NCBI GenBank assembly: GCA_041671505.1
Contig: JBAZBK010000014.1
Location: forward strand, 62,001 to 126,000
Source: JACPDH01 sp041671505
GTDB taxonomy: Bacteria > Acidobacteriota > Thermoanaerobaculia > Gp7-AA8
Direction: 5' to 3'
Length of the DNA: 64,000 nucleotides
In this document: positions 42,310 to 51,212 of the stretch, piece after piece
How positions within the stretch are numbered: the stretch's first letter is position 1
How the letters are laid out: each line of letters opens with the position of its first letter
Notes under the pieces: model-generated
The model's input: only the letters and a program-made list of their open reading frames with translations
What the model was told of the DNA's origin: nothing
The model's database searches: none
Made by a program: the position numbers and the translations under genes

Positions 42310-43176
42310 TCAGCTGCCGTGCGACCCCGCAATCCCCAGCATCCGCTCGCTCGCATCCCACAGCCGCTCCGCGAGCGCGTCATCGAGCGCGTGGCGGCTC
42401 GGGCGCTGCTGTTTCGCCTTCACGAAGTAGCGCCCGTTGACGCTGCCGCCTTCCTCCGAGGTCGCCACGTGAAGCGTCGTCTTCGCACCCTCCGCGGGCG
42501 TCAGCATGAACGGCCGCCCCAGGTCCCAGAGCAGCCGGATGAGGCCGCGCGCGTCGCCGTCGGCGGCGATTCTGGTGTTCACGACTCCCGGGTGCACGGC
42601 ATTCACCGTCACACCGCGGCCACTCCAGCGGCGCGCAAGGGCCCGCGTGTAGAGCACGTTCGCGAGCTTGCTCTCCGCGTAGGCCCGAACCCCGGTGTAG
42701 CGGCGACGCTCCGCGTGGAGGTCGTCGACGTCGATTCCCTTCGCCGAGTAATGCGCATTCGACGAGACGTTGACGACGCGTGCCGCGCCGGACGCGAGGA
42801 TCGAGTCGCGCAGCAGGTGCGTCAGAAGAAAGTGTCCGAGATGGTTGATCGCGATCGTCGACTCGAAGCCGTCGGCGGTGACGATCCGGTCGCTCAGGAA
42901 AAGCCCCGCGTTGTTGATCACGACGTCGAGCTTCGCGTGGCGCGACCGGAGCTCCGCGGCGGCGTCATGAACCGACCTCATCGAGGCGAGATCGCAGACG
43001 AGCGGTTCGACGCGCCCGGACGGCGCGGTTCGACCGACCTCTTCGACCGCGCTCTCGACCTTCCGTCGATCGCGTCCCGCCATCACGACGGTCGCTCCGC
43101 GCGCCGTCAACGCGCGCGCCGTTTCGAGACCGATTCCGGCGTTCGCCCCCGTGACGAGACAGATCGTGTCGTTCAT
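42310..43176 (-). CDS. Short-chain dehydrogenase/reductase
   Basis: A 288-residue NAD(P)-dependent oxidoreductase. The start at 43176 (MNDTICLVTGANAGIG) puts the cofactor loop TGANAGIG at residues 9-16; upstream residues are non-coding in character. The family hallmarks NNAGLF (near 88), the catalytic serine in VNVSSNAH, and YAESK (Y and K of the YxxxK pair) are intact. Sequence and length are closest to the retinol-dehydrogenase/WW-oxidoreductase type of SDR, which in bacteria have broad or unknown substrates. An arginine near the end of beta-2 suggests NADP preference, which is a weak inference. Confidence 0.9.
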   Translation of the reverse strand: MNDTICLVTGANAGIGLETARALTARGATVVMAGRDRRKVESAVEEVGRTAPSGRVEPLVCDLASMRSVHDAAAELRSRHAKLDVVINNAGLFLSDRIVTADGFESTIAINHLGHFLLTHLLRDSILASGAARVVNVSSNAHYSAKGIDVDDLHAERRRYTGVRAYAESKLANVLYTRALARRWSGRGVTVNAVHPGVVNTRIAADGDARGLIRLLWDLGRPFMLTPAEGAKTTLHVATSEEGGSVNGRYFVKAKQQRPSRHALDDALAERLWDASERMLGIAGSHGS

Positions 43177-43314
43177 GTGCGCGGAGAAACAGCCGAAATT
43201 GCCGGAGTCATCCGTCGACCGTGGTTCGCTTCTCACTCTGGCGGTGTGACGCGGCTGGCTGGCACCGTGCCATGAATGGGCTTAGATTGAAGCTGCAGTA
43301 CGCGGAGGTTTCTG

Positions 43315-43473
43315 ATGGCCGAGAAGGAAACGAAGAAACAGACCGCCATGAATCCCCACCCCAAGGGCAAAGGCCGGGAGCACGTGGAGCATAGCCACGA
43401 CCTAAAGAAGACGCTCTCGAAGTCACCGACGGTGCCAAGGCATTTCGCTCACAGCGCGCTGGGCAACCGGTGA
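43315..43473 (+). CDS. Short basic 52-residue ORF with good ribosome site
   Basis: ATG at 43315 is preceded by GGAGG at eight bases, which is strong for this window. The product starts MAEKETKKQTAMNPHPKGK and continues with a His-rich segment (REHVEHSHDLKK), ending HFAHSALGNR. It is rich in Lys and His and hydrophilic, with no membrane or signal sequence. The composition is unlike the GC shadows of neighbouring genes. It could be a small nucleic-acid-binding or stress protein. I do not recognise it. A long inverted repeat begins about 50 bases after the stop. Confidence 0.55.
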   Translation: MAEKETKKQTAMNPHPKGKGREHVEHSHDLKKTLSKSPTVPRHFAHSALGNR

Positions 43474-43524
43474 TATGGCGCGGCGCCGAGCCGCCGCCAG
43501 CCGACTGCCTGCTACTCCAGTGCG

Positions 43525-43640
43525 GGCCTTGATGTGGCGCAGGCACTCCTGCCTGCGCGCGGCGCGAAGCGCCGCCAGGAATCGTCGACTCTGCCGCCTT
43601 CGGCGGCGCGCAGGCAAGAGTGCCTGCGCCACATCAGGCC
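43525..43640. repeat. Long GC-rich inverted repeat of the TGTGGCGCAGGCA type
   Basis: The arms 43525-43560 and 43606-43640 (GATGTGGCGCAGGCACTC and its complement) enclose two smaller hairpins, GGCGCGAAGCGCC and GCCGCCTTCGGCGGC. Both strands encode spurious MWRRHSCLRA-like peptides, a sign of a dispersed palindromic element. It is not heptamer-periodic. It lies between the small ORF and the sucC promoter. Confidence 0.85.
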
Positions 43641-43703
43641 TCGCCGAGACAGGCCCCACGTCACCGCATGCGCGGTGTCGTGCCGTCGTCCCGCAGCCGT
43701 CAC

Positions 43704-43732
43704 ATGACAACCGCGCGGGGTCGTGATACATA
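43704..43732 (+). promoter_or_regulatory. Candidate housekeeping promoter of sucCD
   Basis: ATGACA (43704-43709) and TACATA (43727-43732) are separated by exactly 17 bases and match the sigma-70 hexamers at five and four of six positions. The start codon follows the -10 by ten bases, with no Shine-Dalgarno between, so the transcript would be leaderless or nearly so. Confidence 0.5.
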
Positions 43733-43742
43733 TCCCCGGCCT

Positions 43743-44906
43743 ATGAAAGTACATGAATATCAAGCCAAAGAGATCCTGAGAAGATACGGTGTCGCCGTTC
43801 CTCGCGGAGTCGTGACCGACAATCCCGAGGCCGTGCGAGAGATCGCCAAGGAGCTCGGCGGACGCGTCGTCGTCAAGGCGCAGATCCATGCCGGCGGCCG
43901 TGGCAAAGGCGGCGGGGTCAAACTCGCCAAAACGCCCGACGAGGCGGTCGAGATCGCGAAGCAGATCATCGGCATGACGCTCGTCACACACCAGACGGGC
44001 CCCGAGGGGCGACTGGTCGGCAAGGTGCTCATCGAGGAGGCGCTCAACATCGATCGCGAGCTCTACCTCGGCATCACGCTCGACCGCCGCATCGGCAAGC
44101 CTGTCGTCATGGCGTCGAAGCAGGGCGGCATGGAGATCGAAGTCGTCGCCGAGAAGGATCCGAGCGCGATCCATCGCGAGACGATCGACCCGGTCCTCGG
44201 CATGCAGCCCTACCAGGCGCGCCACATCGCATACGCGCTGGGGCTCTCGGGTACGGCATTCAAGAAGTGCGTCGACTTCTGCCAGAAGCTGATGAAGGCG
44301 TACATCGAGACCGACGCGTCGCTCGCCGAGATCAACCCTCTCCTCGTCACGAAGGAAGAGGACGTGCTCGCGCTCGACTGCAAGATGAACTTCGACGACA
44401 ACGCGCTGTTCCGTCACGCGGACATCGTCGAGATGCGCGATCTCGCCGAAGAGGATGCGCTCGAGGTCGAGGCCTCCAAGTTCGGCCTCAACTACATCAA
44501 GCTCGACGGCACAGTCGGCTGCATGGTCAACGGCGCGGGTCTCGCGATGGGAACGATGGACATCATCCACCACGCGGGAGGCGAGCCGGCGAACTTCCTC
44601 GACGTCGGCGGCGGCGCGACGGCCGAGCAGGTCAAGAACGCCATGCGCATCATCCTCAGCGACAAGAACGTCAAGGCGATCCTCATCAACATCTTCGGCG
44701 GCATCATGCGCTGCGACCGCATTGCGGAAGGCGTGGTGCAGGCGTCGAAGGAGCTCGGTCTCCCGGTTCCGCTCGTCGTCCGTCTCGAAGGGACGAACGT
44801 CGACCTGGGCAAAGAGATTCTGGCGAAGTCGGGGCTGAACATCATCAGCGCCGACGGCATGGCGGACGCGGCGACGAAGGTCGTTGCCGCGGTCAAGGGA
44901 GCCTAA
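43743..44906 (+). CDS. sucC: Succinate-CoA ligase beta subunit
   Basis: A 387-residue subunit of succinyl-CoA synthetase in the citric acid cycle. The start at 43743 gives MKVHEYQAKEILRRYGVAVPRG, the normal N-terminus. The ATP-grasp part has VVKAQIHAGGRGKGGGVKLA, and the C-terminal part has the nucleotide and CoA-interface segments LDVGGGATAEQV and NIFGGIMRCDRIAEGV. Length is standard. sucD follows after three bases, so the two subunits are co-translated. It has its own candidate promoter and no ribosome site. Confidence 0.98.
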   Translation: MKVHEYQAKEILRRYGVAVPRGVVTDNPEAVREIAKELGGRVVVKAQIHAGGRGKGGGVKLAKTPDEAVEIAKQIIGMTLVTHQTGPEGRLVGKVLIEEALNIDRELYLGITLDRRIGKPVVMASKQGGMEIEVVAEKDPSAIHRETIDPVLGMQPYQARHIAYALGLSGTAFKKCVDFCQKLMKAYIETDASLAEINPLLVTKEEDVLALDCKMNFDDNALFRHADIVEMRDLAEEDALEVEASKFGLNYIKLDGTVGCMVNGAGLAMGTMDIIHHAGGEPANFLDVGGGATAEQVKNAMRIILSDKNVKAILINIFGGIMRCDRIAEGVVQASKELGLPVPLVVRLEGTNVDLGKEILAKSGLNIISADGMADAATKVVAAVKGA

Positions 44907-44909
44907 CGC

Positions 44910-45788
<879 letters not shown>

Positions 45789-45812
45789 GTTCGCGCAGAC
45801 CAGCGATCGAAC

Positions 45813-45843
45813 GAGCGGGCGCTTCGGCGCCCGCTCTTCTTTT
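45813..45843 (+). terminator. Rho-independent terminator of sucCD
   Basis: GAGCGGGCGC, a TTCG tetraloop and GCGCCCGCTC, followed by TTCTTTT. The same stem sequence is used again after the M43 protease gene at 47096, so it is either a favoured terminator design or a small repeat. Confidence 0.9.
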
Positions 45844-46145
45844 GGGCACGACCCGATCCGCTGGTGACGCACACGACCAGGTTCTACGCGAGCGCTGGAG
45901 GACACCCGACTCCCGCGAAGATCGATCCCGACCGTGCTGCAGCCCTTGACCCTCGGAGGTCGCAAAGTGACCCGCAAACGGAGTCGATTTGCGATTCCTC
46001 GGGTCAGCGCGCGACCCTTCCCCTTGCAGCTCGGCGGCCTAACCTCGTTAAGTCGCCGCGTTTACGCTTGACACCGCGAACTGGCACACATCGTGGAGTC
46101 ACCTTCTCCGGTTACCAACGCGAAGGAAAGAAGAGAGGGATCGTC
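45844..46145. promoter_or_regulatory. Upstream region of the M43 protease gene
   Basis: About 300 bases without a supported gene; the open frame here has no protein-like composition. TTGACA at 46068-46073 is a perfect -35 hexamer, but nothing close to TATAAT lies at the right distance. AGAGAGGG a few bases before 46146 can serve as ribosome site. A promoter here is likely, but its exact elements are not clear. Confidence 0.3.
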
Positions 46146-47066
46146 ATGAAGGGAATCGTTCGTCTGTCTCTGGTCGTATTGGCTTGCGCGTTCGCGCTTT
46201 CGAGTTTCGCGCAGGATCGTCCGTTCCCGCGCAACGAGTGGACTGACTACATGCCGTTCCAGCTCGAGGGAAACACCTTCGAGAACCAGCAGGACTTCAT
46301 CGCGAGCGGACGCCGCTGCGCGAGCAACATCCAGCCCGCCGAGGCGGCGGTCATGGAAGAGGACTTCCACGCGCGCATGATGGAGACCGGAATGCCGGAG
46401 GTCACCGGCGGCACGATCAACGTCTACTTCCACGTGATCCGCAAGGGTACCGGCGTGTCCAACGGCGACATCACCTCGACGATGATCAGCAACCAGATCA
46501 ACGTCCTCAACAACGCCTACTCGGCGTGGGGATGGCGCTTCACGCTCGTGAGCACCGACCGCACGACGAACTCGAGCTGGTTCACCGGCTGCTACGGCTC
46601 GTACGAGACGACGATGAAGAACGCCCTTCGCAAGGGCACCGCAAAGGATCTCAACATCTACACCTGCTCGCCGAGCGGCGGCATCCTCGGCTACGCGACG
46701 TTCCCATCGAGCTATACGAGCGCGCCCAAGAAGGACGGCGTCGTGCTTCTCTACTCGTCGCTTCCCGGCGGCACCGCGTCGCCTTACAACCTCGGCGACA
46801 CTGGCACGCACGAAGTCGGCCACTGGATGGGGCTCTATCACACGTTCCAGGGTGGCTGCACCGGCGGCGACTACGTGAGCGACACGCCTGCCGAAGCCTC
46901 GGCCGCCTACGGCTGCCCGACCGGACGCAACACCTGCAGCGCAACCGGAAACGATCCGATCACCAATTTCATGGACTACACCGACGACTCGTGCATGAAC
47001 CGCTTCTCGGCCGGTCAGGACTCGCGCATGGACGCGCAGTACACGACCTACCGCTACGGCAAGTAG
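46146..47066 (+). CDS. Secreted M43 (pappalysin-like) zinc metalloprotease
   Basis: A 306-residue exported protease. The signal peptide is MKGIVRLSLVVLACAFALSSFAQ. A propeptide-like stretch (residues 24-88) precedes the metzincin domain. Its zinc site is THEVGHWMGLYH, giving H222, E223, H226, G229 and H232 of HExxHxxGxxH, and the Met-turn is NFMDYTDDSC with M276. Paired cysteines nearby (GGCTGGDY, YGCPTGRNTC, DSCMN) suggest disulphides, as in M43B enzymes. It probably degrades extracellular proteins. It is transcribed alone and ends in a terminator. Confidence 0.92.
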   Translation: MKGIVRLSLVVLACAFALSSFAQDRPFPRNEWTDYMPFQLEGNTFENQQDFIASGRRCASNIQPAEAAVMEEDFHARMMETGMPEVTGGTINVYFHVIRKGTGVSNGDITSTMISNQINVLNNAYSAWGWRFTLVSTDRTTNSSWFTGCYGSYETTMKNALRKGTAKDLNIYTCSPSGGILGYATFPSSYTSAPKKDGVVLLYSSLPGGTASPYNLGDTGTHEVGHWMGLYHTFQGGCTGGDYVSDTPAEASAAYGCPTGRNTCSATGNDPITNFMDYTDDSCMNRFSAGQDSRMDAQYTTYRYGK

Positions 47067-47091
47067 CGCATCGCCGACAGAGTGCGCGATA

Positions 47092-47125
47092 CTCGAGCGG
47101 GCGCTTCGGCGCCCGCTCGTTTCGT
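47092..47125 (+). terminator. Terminator after the M43 protease gene
   Basis: GAGCGGGCGC-TTCG-GCGCCCGCTC is identical in stem and loop to the sucD terminator, followed by GTTTCGTT. The ATG of the next gene is only about 15 bases on, so that gene may be read partly by readthrough. Confidence 0.8.
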
Positions 47126-47138
47126 TCCGGAGGAGAAC

Positions 47139-47453
47139 ATGGCGAAGAACCCGGGAATGGTGTTCATCGGGATCGGCAGTTACGTCGTCGCGCTCGACGG
47201 CAGCACAGGGACGGAGATTTGGCGGCGAAAGCTGAAGGCATCGTCACTCGTCACGATCCAGGTTCAGGGCGAGATGGTGCTCGCGGGCGTGCAAGGCGAA
47301 GTCTTCTGCCTCGACGCGCGAAGCGGCGACCTTCGCTGGCACAACAAGCTCAAGGGCCTCGGAATGGGGATCGTCTGTTTCGGCACGACGATCGAAGCGT
47401 CGGCAGCGGCGATGATCGCGGCACAGGCCGCCGCAGTGGCAGCGGCCACCTGA
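47139..47453 (+). CDS. Small PQQ-like repeat protein
   Basis: A 104-residue protein with two beta-propeller-blade-like units: VFIGIGSYVVALDGSTGTEIWRRKL and MVLAGVQGEVFCLDARSGDLRWHNKL. Each has the Ala/Cys-x-Asp-x-x-Thr/Ser-Gly-x-x-x-Trp core of PQQ-type blades. A strong GGAGGAG lies before the ATG, so the gene is expressed as such. A full propeller needs six to eight blades, so it must oligomerise, cap another protein or be a remnant. There is no signal peptide. The C-terminus is a long Ala-rich helix (ASAAAMIAAQAAAVAAAT). Confidence 0.7.
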   Translation: MAKNPGMVFIGIGSYVVALDGSTGTEIWRRKLKASSLVTIQVQGEMVLAGVQGEVFCLDARSGDLRWHNKLKGLGMGIVCFGTTIEASAAAMIAAQAAAVAAAT

Positions 47454-47457
47454 GCGG

Positions 47458-49002
47458 TCAGCGCGGACGCGGCGCCACCGGCGCGACCTCGTAGACGAAC
47501 ATCTTCTCGTCGTCGACGACCGAGTCGGTGAAGGCCGCGAGAAGTCGTGCCCGCACTCCCGGAGCGATCATCGCGTCGCGGATCACGACCGCTCCCTGCG
47601 GCCCGCTTCGCGTCGGCGGACGCGTCAGGACGAAAAGCATCGGCTCGCCTGACGCCGCGACGCGCGAGGCGACGTCGGCCGTCGCTTCGCCGAGTGTCGT
47701 GTCGCGGCGCCGCTTCGGGTCCCACGAAACGAACGTTCCCCACTCGCCACGCTGCGGGTAGTAGATCCGATCGAGGTCGAGCAGCGACGCGAGGCTCGCG
47801 ACGGCGAAGTCGTCGGCCCCTGCGATCGGCACGTGGTCGAGCCCGTTGTCGCGCAACCAACCGGCGGTCTGCTCGACCGCGGAAAACGGCGTGGCGAGCT
47901 CCTCGAGCCATGCAGTCGCCGCGCCCGCCGCGCCGATCGCGAAGACGAGCAGCAGCGCCAGGCGTCGCCTGCCATCGTCGAAGATCGTTTCATTCGCGGA
48001 TCCCGCGATCCAGAACGCTGCGATCAGCAGCACGATCAAGTAGCCACCGTGGCGCATCGACGCGAAGCCTCCCTGGTATGCGACGAGCATGATCGCCCCT
48101 GTCGCCGCGAGCCACGCCGCGAAAATGGCCGGAGCATGGCGGAGAAGCCACGCGACGAGCGCGACACCCGCGAGCGCGAGCGTCGCATCGCCGATGGTCG
48201 ACCGCCCCGTCACGATGTTGCTGTTCCACCAGTCGGCGTGCCCCGCGTCCGGTATCGGCACGAAGGTCGACGCGAGAAGCCTGACCGCCGTCGCCAGGCG
48301 CTCGGGGTCGAACGCAAGCGTCGCCTTTCCCATCGCGAACGGGTTGTCGCCGCGCGGCAGCGATTGCAGGAGCGAGATCGCCACGCCGGCGACGCCGAGT
48401 GCAGCGCTCCCGAGAAAGGCCTTTACTCTCTCCGAACGCGCCCGGATGTCGACCGCCAGAAGGATGAGAAAGAATCCCGCCGCGATCACGCCGTAGAGCG
48501 AGGTGTTCGCGAGGAGCGCGAGGAGAATCCCGATCGCGCTCGGACGCTCGGCGCGCCGCGTCCAGAGCGTGCAGAGCGCGAAGATGAAAAGCGCTCCGAG
48601 TGCGTAGACGCGGCTGATCACCGCGTATTCGTATGCGAGGTAGTAGCCGAATACCGCGAGCAACCGCAGCGCGGGTCGAAGGGGCGCATGCCGCAGCAGC
48701 AGCCAGGCGGCGAGCGTCGCGAAGGCGAGATTCAACCATTGCATCGCGCGCGGGTCGTGAGTCACGCGCGTCACCGGCCAGAGCGAAAGGTGAAAGAGCG
48801 CGGGATTCATGTCCCACCGCAGGTTCCTGATCACGTCGAGCGGCGTCGCCGCGTCGCGCGCGATGAGCCACGCGTGGTGCTCGTCGCGCCACATTTCGTG
48901 ATTCGCGACGCCGATTCCTGCGAAGAGCACGAACGCGGCCAGCGCGATTCCCGCGACAACATTCTCCCGCTTCGCGGCGTATCCGGTCGCGCCTGCGATC
49001 AT
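47458..49002 (-). CDS. Polytopic GT-C-like membrane protein
   Basis: A 514-residue membrane protein with about ten hydrophobic helices. After the first helix comes HEMWRDEHHAWLIARD, the acidic loop typical of GT-C glycosyltransferases that use lipid-linked sugars (as in the GT39/ArnT and GT83 groups). A later periplasmic-type loop holds PRGDNPFAMGKATLAFDPE. From about residue 385 a soluble domain follows (LEELATPFSAVEQTAGWLRD, GLDHVPIAGADDFAVASL). The likely role is transfer of a sugar from a polyprenyl carrier to a glycan or protein. It is adjacent to a second GT-C-like gene on the same strand. Confidence 0.7.
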   Translation of the reverse strand: MIAGATGYAAKRENVVAGIALAAFVLFAGIGVANHEMWRDEHHAWLIARDAATPLDVIRNLRWDMNPALFHLSLWPVTRVTHDPRAMQWLNLAFATLAAWLLLRHAPLRPALRLLAVFGYYLAYEYAVISRVYALGALFIFALCTLWTRRAERPSAIGILLALLANTSLYGVIAAGFFLILLAVDIRARSERVKAFLGSAALGVAGVAISLLQSLPRGDNPFAMGKATLAFDPERLATAVRLLASTFVPIPDAGHADWWNSNIVTGRSTIGDATLALAGVALVAWLLRHAPAIFAAWLAATGAIMLVAYQGGFASMRHGGYLIVLLIAAFWIAGSANETIFDDGRRRLALLLVFAIGAAGAATAWLEELATPFSAVEQTAGWLRDNGLDHVPIAGADDFAVASLASLLDLDRIYYPQRGEWGTFVSWDPKRRRDTTLGEATADVASRVAASGEPMLFVLTRPPTRSGPQGAVVIRDAMIAPGVRARLLAAFTDSVVDDEKMFVYEVAPVAPRPR

Positions 49003-49072
49003 GGTGCGATGCTACCGCACCGGGCTCGGCTCCGACGAGGCGCGCCCGACGATCGCCTCGCGCTCTTCACCG

Positions 49073-50335
49073 TCACGCGGAGACTCGCTCCTCCGCGGCC
49101 TGTGCGCGGAACTCCACGACTCCCGCGGCGAGCAGCCCGAGCCACGAGACGAACATCGGAAGGGTGACCCACGCCCGGGGCGCGTTGTGCCTCAGCGCTG
49201 CCCCGAGCCATCGCGCGTGAGGACTGTCCCAGAGGAAGAAGATCGATTGCCCGAGATCCCACGCAAAGCCATAGAGAAGGACGTACGTGATGGCCGTGAC
49301 CGCGTAGACCGCGACCAGCGTGACCTTCCAGCGCACTGAGCCGGCAAGATAGCTCACGGCCAGCGGAGCCAGGAACCAGAATGCGTACTGCGGCCCGAAG
49401 CCCGGGCCGAGCGTTGGAATTGCGAGCAGGATCAGACCGGCGAGAAGCACAACCTGCGTCTCGCGTACGTTTTTCCACGACCACGCCTTCGCGCAGCCCC
49501 ATCCGATGAGCGCAAGGATGGTGAACGAGGAGATCTTTCCAAGAGTCGGAATCGCCTCGGTAATCCCTAGGATGGTGGCGATTCCGGAGAAGCCAAACCT
49601 GCCTGCCACCGGCGAGTAGAGCAAAACGCGCTCGATGATCGACTGAGGCGCCAGTGCGAAAAGCACGCCGAGGCCGACGGCAGACGGTCCCGCGAAGAGC
49701 GCCGCGCCAAGCATTCGCGCCTTCGGTGTCATCACCTTCGCCCCCGGCACCAGCAGAGGAGCGAGCGCAAACGGCACCGTCTTGGTCATGACGCCCAGAC
49801 CGAGGAAGAGGCAGGCGATCAGCCAGTCCATCGGTTCCTGCGTTCGAAGATACGCGAGCAGAGCGAGCAGCGTGGCCATGACCCAGAGTGAGACCAGCGA
49901 GTCGAAGTTGCCGTGCTGGCATGTCAGCAGGATCGCGATCGGATTCAGCGCGAGTCCGAAGAGCAGAACTCTCGTGGAGCTCGCACCGGGCACCGTCCGT
50001 TTTGCGACGAGCCACGCCAGGACGAGCCCGATCGATTCGACCACGAGCAAAAACGCCCGGAGCACATCGAGAAACGCGAAGGAGCCGAATTCAGCGATCC
50101 GATCGAGCACGAACAGGCACATCAGCCAGAACGGAGGCCAACTCATCGAGGTGGTGGTCATATACGGGTTCGTACCCGACCCGATGAAATGCGCGATTTC
50201 CTCCCAGCAGCTCATGTCCCACGAATAGGCATACGCGGGAAGCAGCACGATGTACCAGCCCCGCACGAGCCACGCGATCACCAACGCGAGCAGAAGTCCG
50301 GTCCGAACCTGAGGCGCACCGACACCAGGTGACAT
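49073..50335 (-). CDS. Polytopic GT87-like mannosyltransferase-type membrane protein
   Basis: A 420-residue membrane protein with about ten helices. The first periplasmic loop SWDMSCWEEIAHFIGSGTNPY carries an early aspartate as in GT87 (DUF2029-like) polyprenyl-phosphate-mannose-dependent transferases. Other family-like features are LNPIAILLTCQHGNFDSLVSLWVM and the conserved TKTVPFALAPLL. The gene is upstream of the other GT-C-like gene on the same strand. TAAGAT at 50344-50349 lies eight bases from the ATG, so it may be leaderless. Confidence 0.75.
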   Translation of the reverse strand: MSPGVGAPQVRTGLLLALVIAWLVRGWYIVLLPAYAYSWDMSCWEEIAHFIGSGTNPYMTTTSMSWPPFWLMCLFVLDRIAEFGSFAFLDVLRAFLLVVESIGLVLAWLVAKRTVPGASSTRVLLFGLALNPIAILLTCQHGNFDSLVSLWVMATLLALLAYLRTQEPMDWLIACLFLGLGVMTKTVPFALAPLLVPGAKVMTPKARMLGAALFAGPSAVGLGVLFALAPQSIIERVLLYSPVAGRFGFSGIATILGITEAIPTLGKISSFTILALIGWGCAKAWSWKNVRETQVVLLAGLILLAIPTLGPGFGPQYAFWFLAPLAVSYLAGSVRWKVTLVAVYAVTAITYVLLYGFAWDLGQSIFFLWDSPHARWLGAALRHNAPRAWVTLPMFVSWLGLLAAGVVEFRAQAAEERVSA

Positions 50336-50457
50336 AGGCGCAGATCTTAACCGAATCCGTGAGGGCCCCTCCTGTCACGAACGGCCGTGCGGGCGGTCCG
50401 TCTCCGCGCCCCCGAAGCCCGATCTTTCCTGCTGCCTCACGCATGCCTTCACGCTGG

Positions 50458-50463
50458 TATGCT
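50458..50463 (+). promoter_or_regulatory. Candidate -10 element (TATGCT) of the S51-like gene
   Basis: TGGTATGCT, an extended -10, ends nine bases before the ATG at 50473. There is no Shine-Dalgarno. It points to a leaderless or near-leaderless transcript. Confidence 0.4.
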
Positions 50464-50472
50464 CGTCGTGCC

Positions 50473-51147
50473 ATGAACGACCTCCGGATTCCAGGCACAC
50501 CGACCAACGGCTGGCTCCTGCTCATCGGCGGCGGAGAGTTCTCTTTCGGCGAGACCCGCGAGTTCGACGAGTTCCTTCTCTCGAAGCTGCCTGCGGACAA
50601 CCGCACGATCGCGTTCGTCCCCGTCGCTTCGGGATCGAACGAGTACGCAACGCACTTCGGCACCTACCTTCGAGGCATCGATCCTTCGGTCGAGGTGTCG
50701 AACGTGCCGATCTACCGGCCGCGCGACGCACGGCGCCAGAAGAACCTCGAGCGCCTGGAGTCAGCGGGACTCGTCTACCTCGGCGCCGGGGTGACGAACA
50801 CGGTGATCGGAGCGCTTCGAAATTCGCCCGTCGTCGAAAGCCTCGGACGGGTGCTGGCCGCGGGAAAATGCGTCGCGGCAATCGGTGCGGCGGCCGCGGC
50901 GTTCGGCGTCGCCACACACGACATCGAACGTCCGGGAGGTTGGCTCCCCGGCCTCGGCCTCGTGCCCGAGACGGTGGTGGAAACCGCCTTCGACGCGTCG
51001 AACGACACGCCGCTGCGACGGTTGATGTCGCTCCCCGAGGCAAAGCTCGGTGTTGCAATTCCCCGTGACGCTGCAATCGCGATCGCTCCCGACCGCTCCG
51101 CGACGATCCTCGGAAGCGGCAGAATCGCCCTCGTCAGAAAGGCTTGA
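50473..51147 (+). CDS. Peptidase S51/cyanophycinase-like protein without the catalytic serine
   Basis: A 224-residue class I glutamine-amidotransferase-like fold of the S51 group. The opening TNGWLLLIGGGEFSFGE and FVPVASGSNEYATHFGTYL match. VYLGAGVTNTVIGAL corresponds to the GGDQ segment. The nucleophile elbow, normally GxSAG, reads GAAAAA here (residues 138-143), with A140 at the serine position (GCG, not a single-base change from most serine codons except TCG). It may be an inactive binding protein, a regulator, or use another residue. The histidine of the usual dyad is also not obvious. It is transcribed ahead of the membrane histidine kinase. Confidence 0.75.
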   Translation: MNDLRIPGTPTNGWLLLIGGGEFSFGETREFDEFLLSKLPADNRTIAFVPVASGSNEYATHFGTYLRGIDPSVEVSNVPIYRPRDARRQKNLERLESAGLVYLGAGVTNTVIGALRNSPVVESLGRVLAAGKCVAAIGAAAAAFGVATHDIERPGGWLPGLGLVPETVVETAFDASNDTPLRRLMSLPEAKLGVAIPRDAAIAIAPDRSATILGSGRIALVRKA

Positions 51148-51212
51148 GGCGTGCTGCGACTGCGATCGCGGCGGAGCACCGTGCTAGCATTCGATAAAAC
51201 CCGCTGACGACG

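Noticed and set aside
46068..46096. A full sigma-70 promoter for the M43 protease at the perfect TTGACA
   Set aside because: No hexamer near TATAAT lies 15-19 bases downstream, so only the -35 match is noted.
50473..51147. Calling this gene an active cyanophycinase
   Set aside because: The catalytic serine is missing, and no cyanophycin synthetase is seen in the window.
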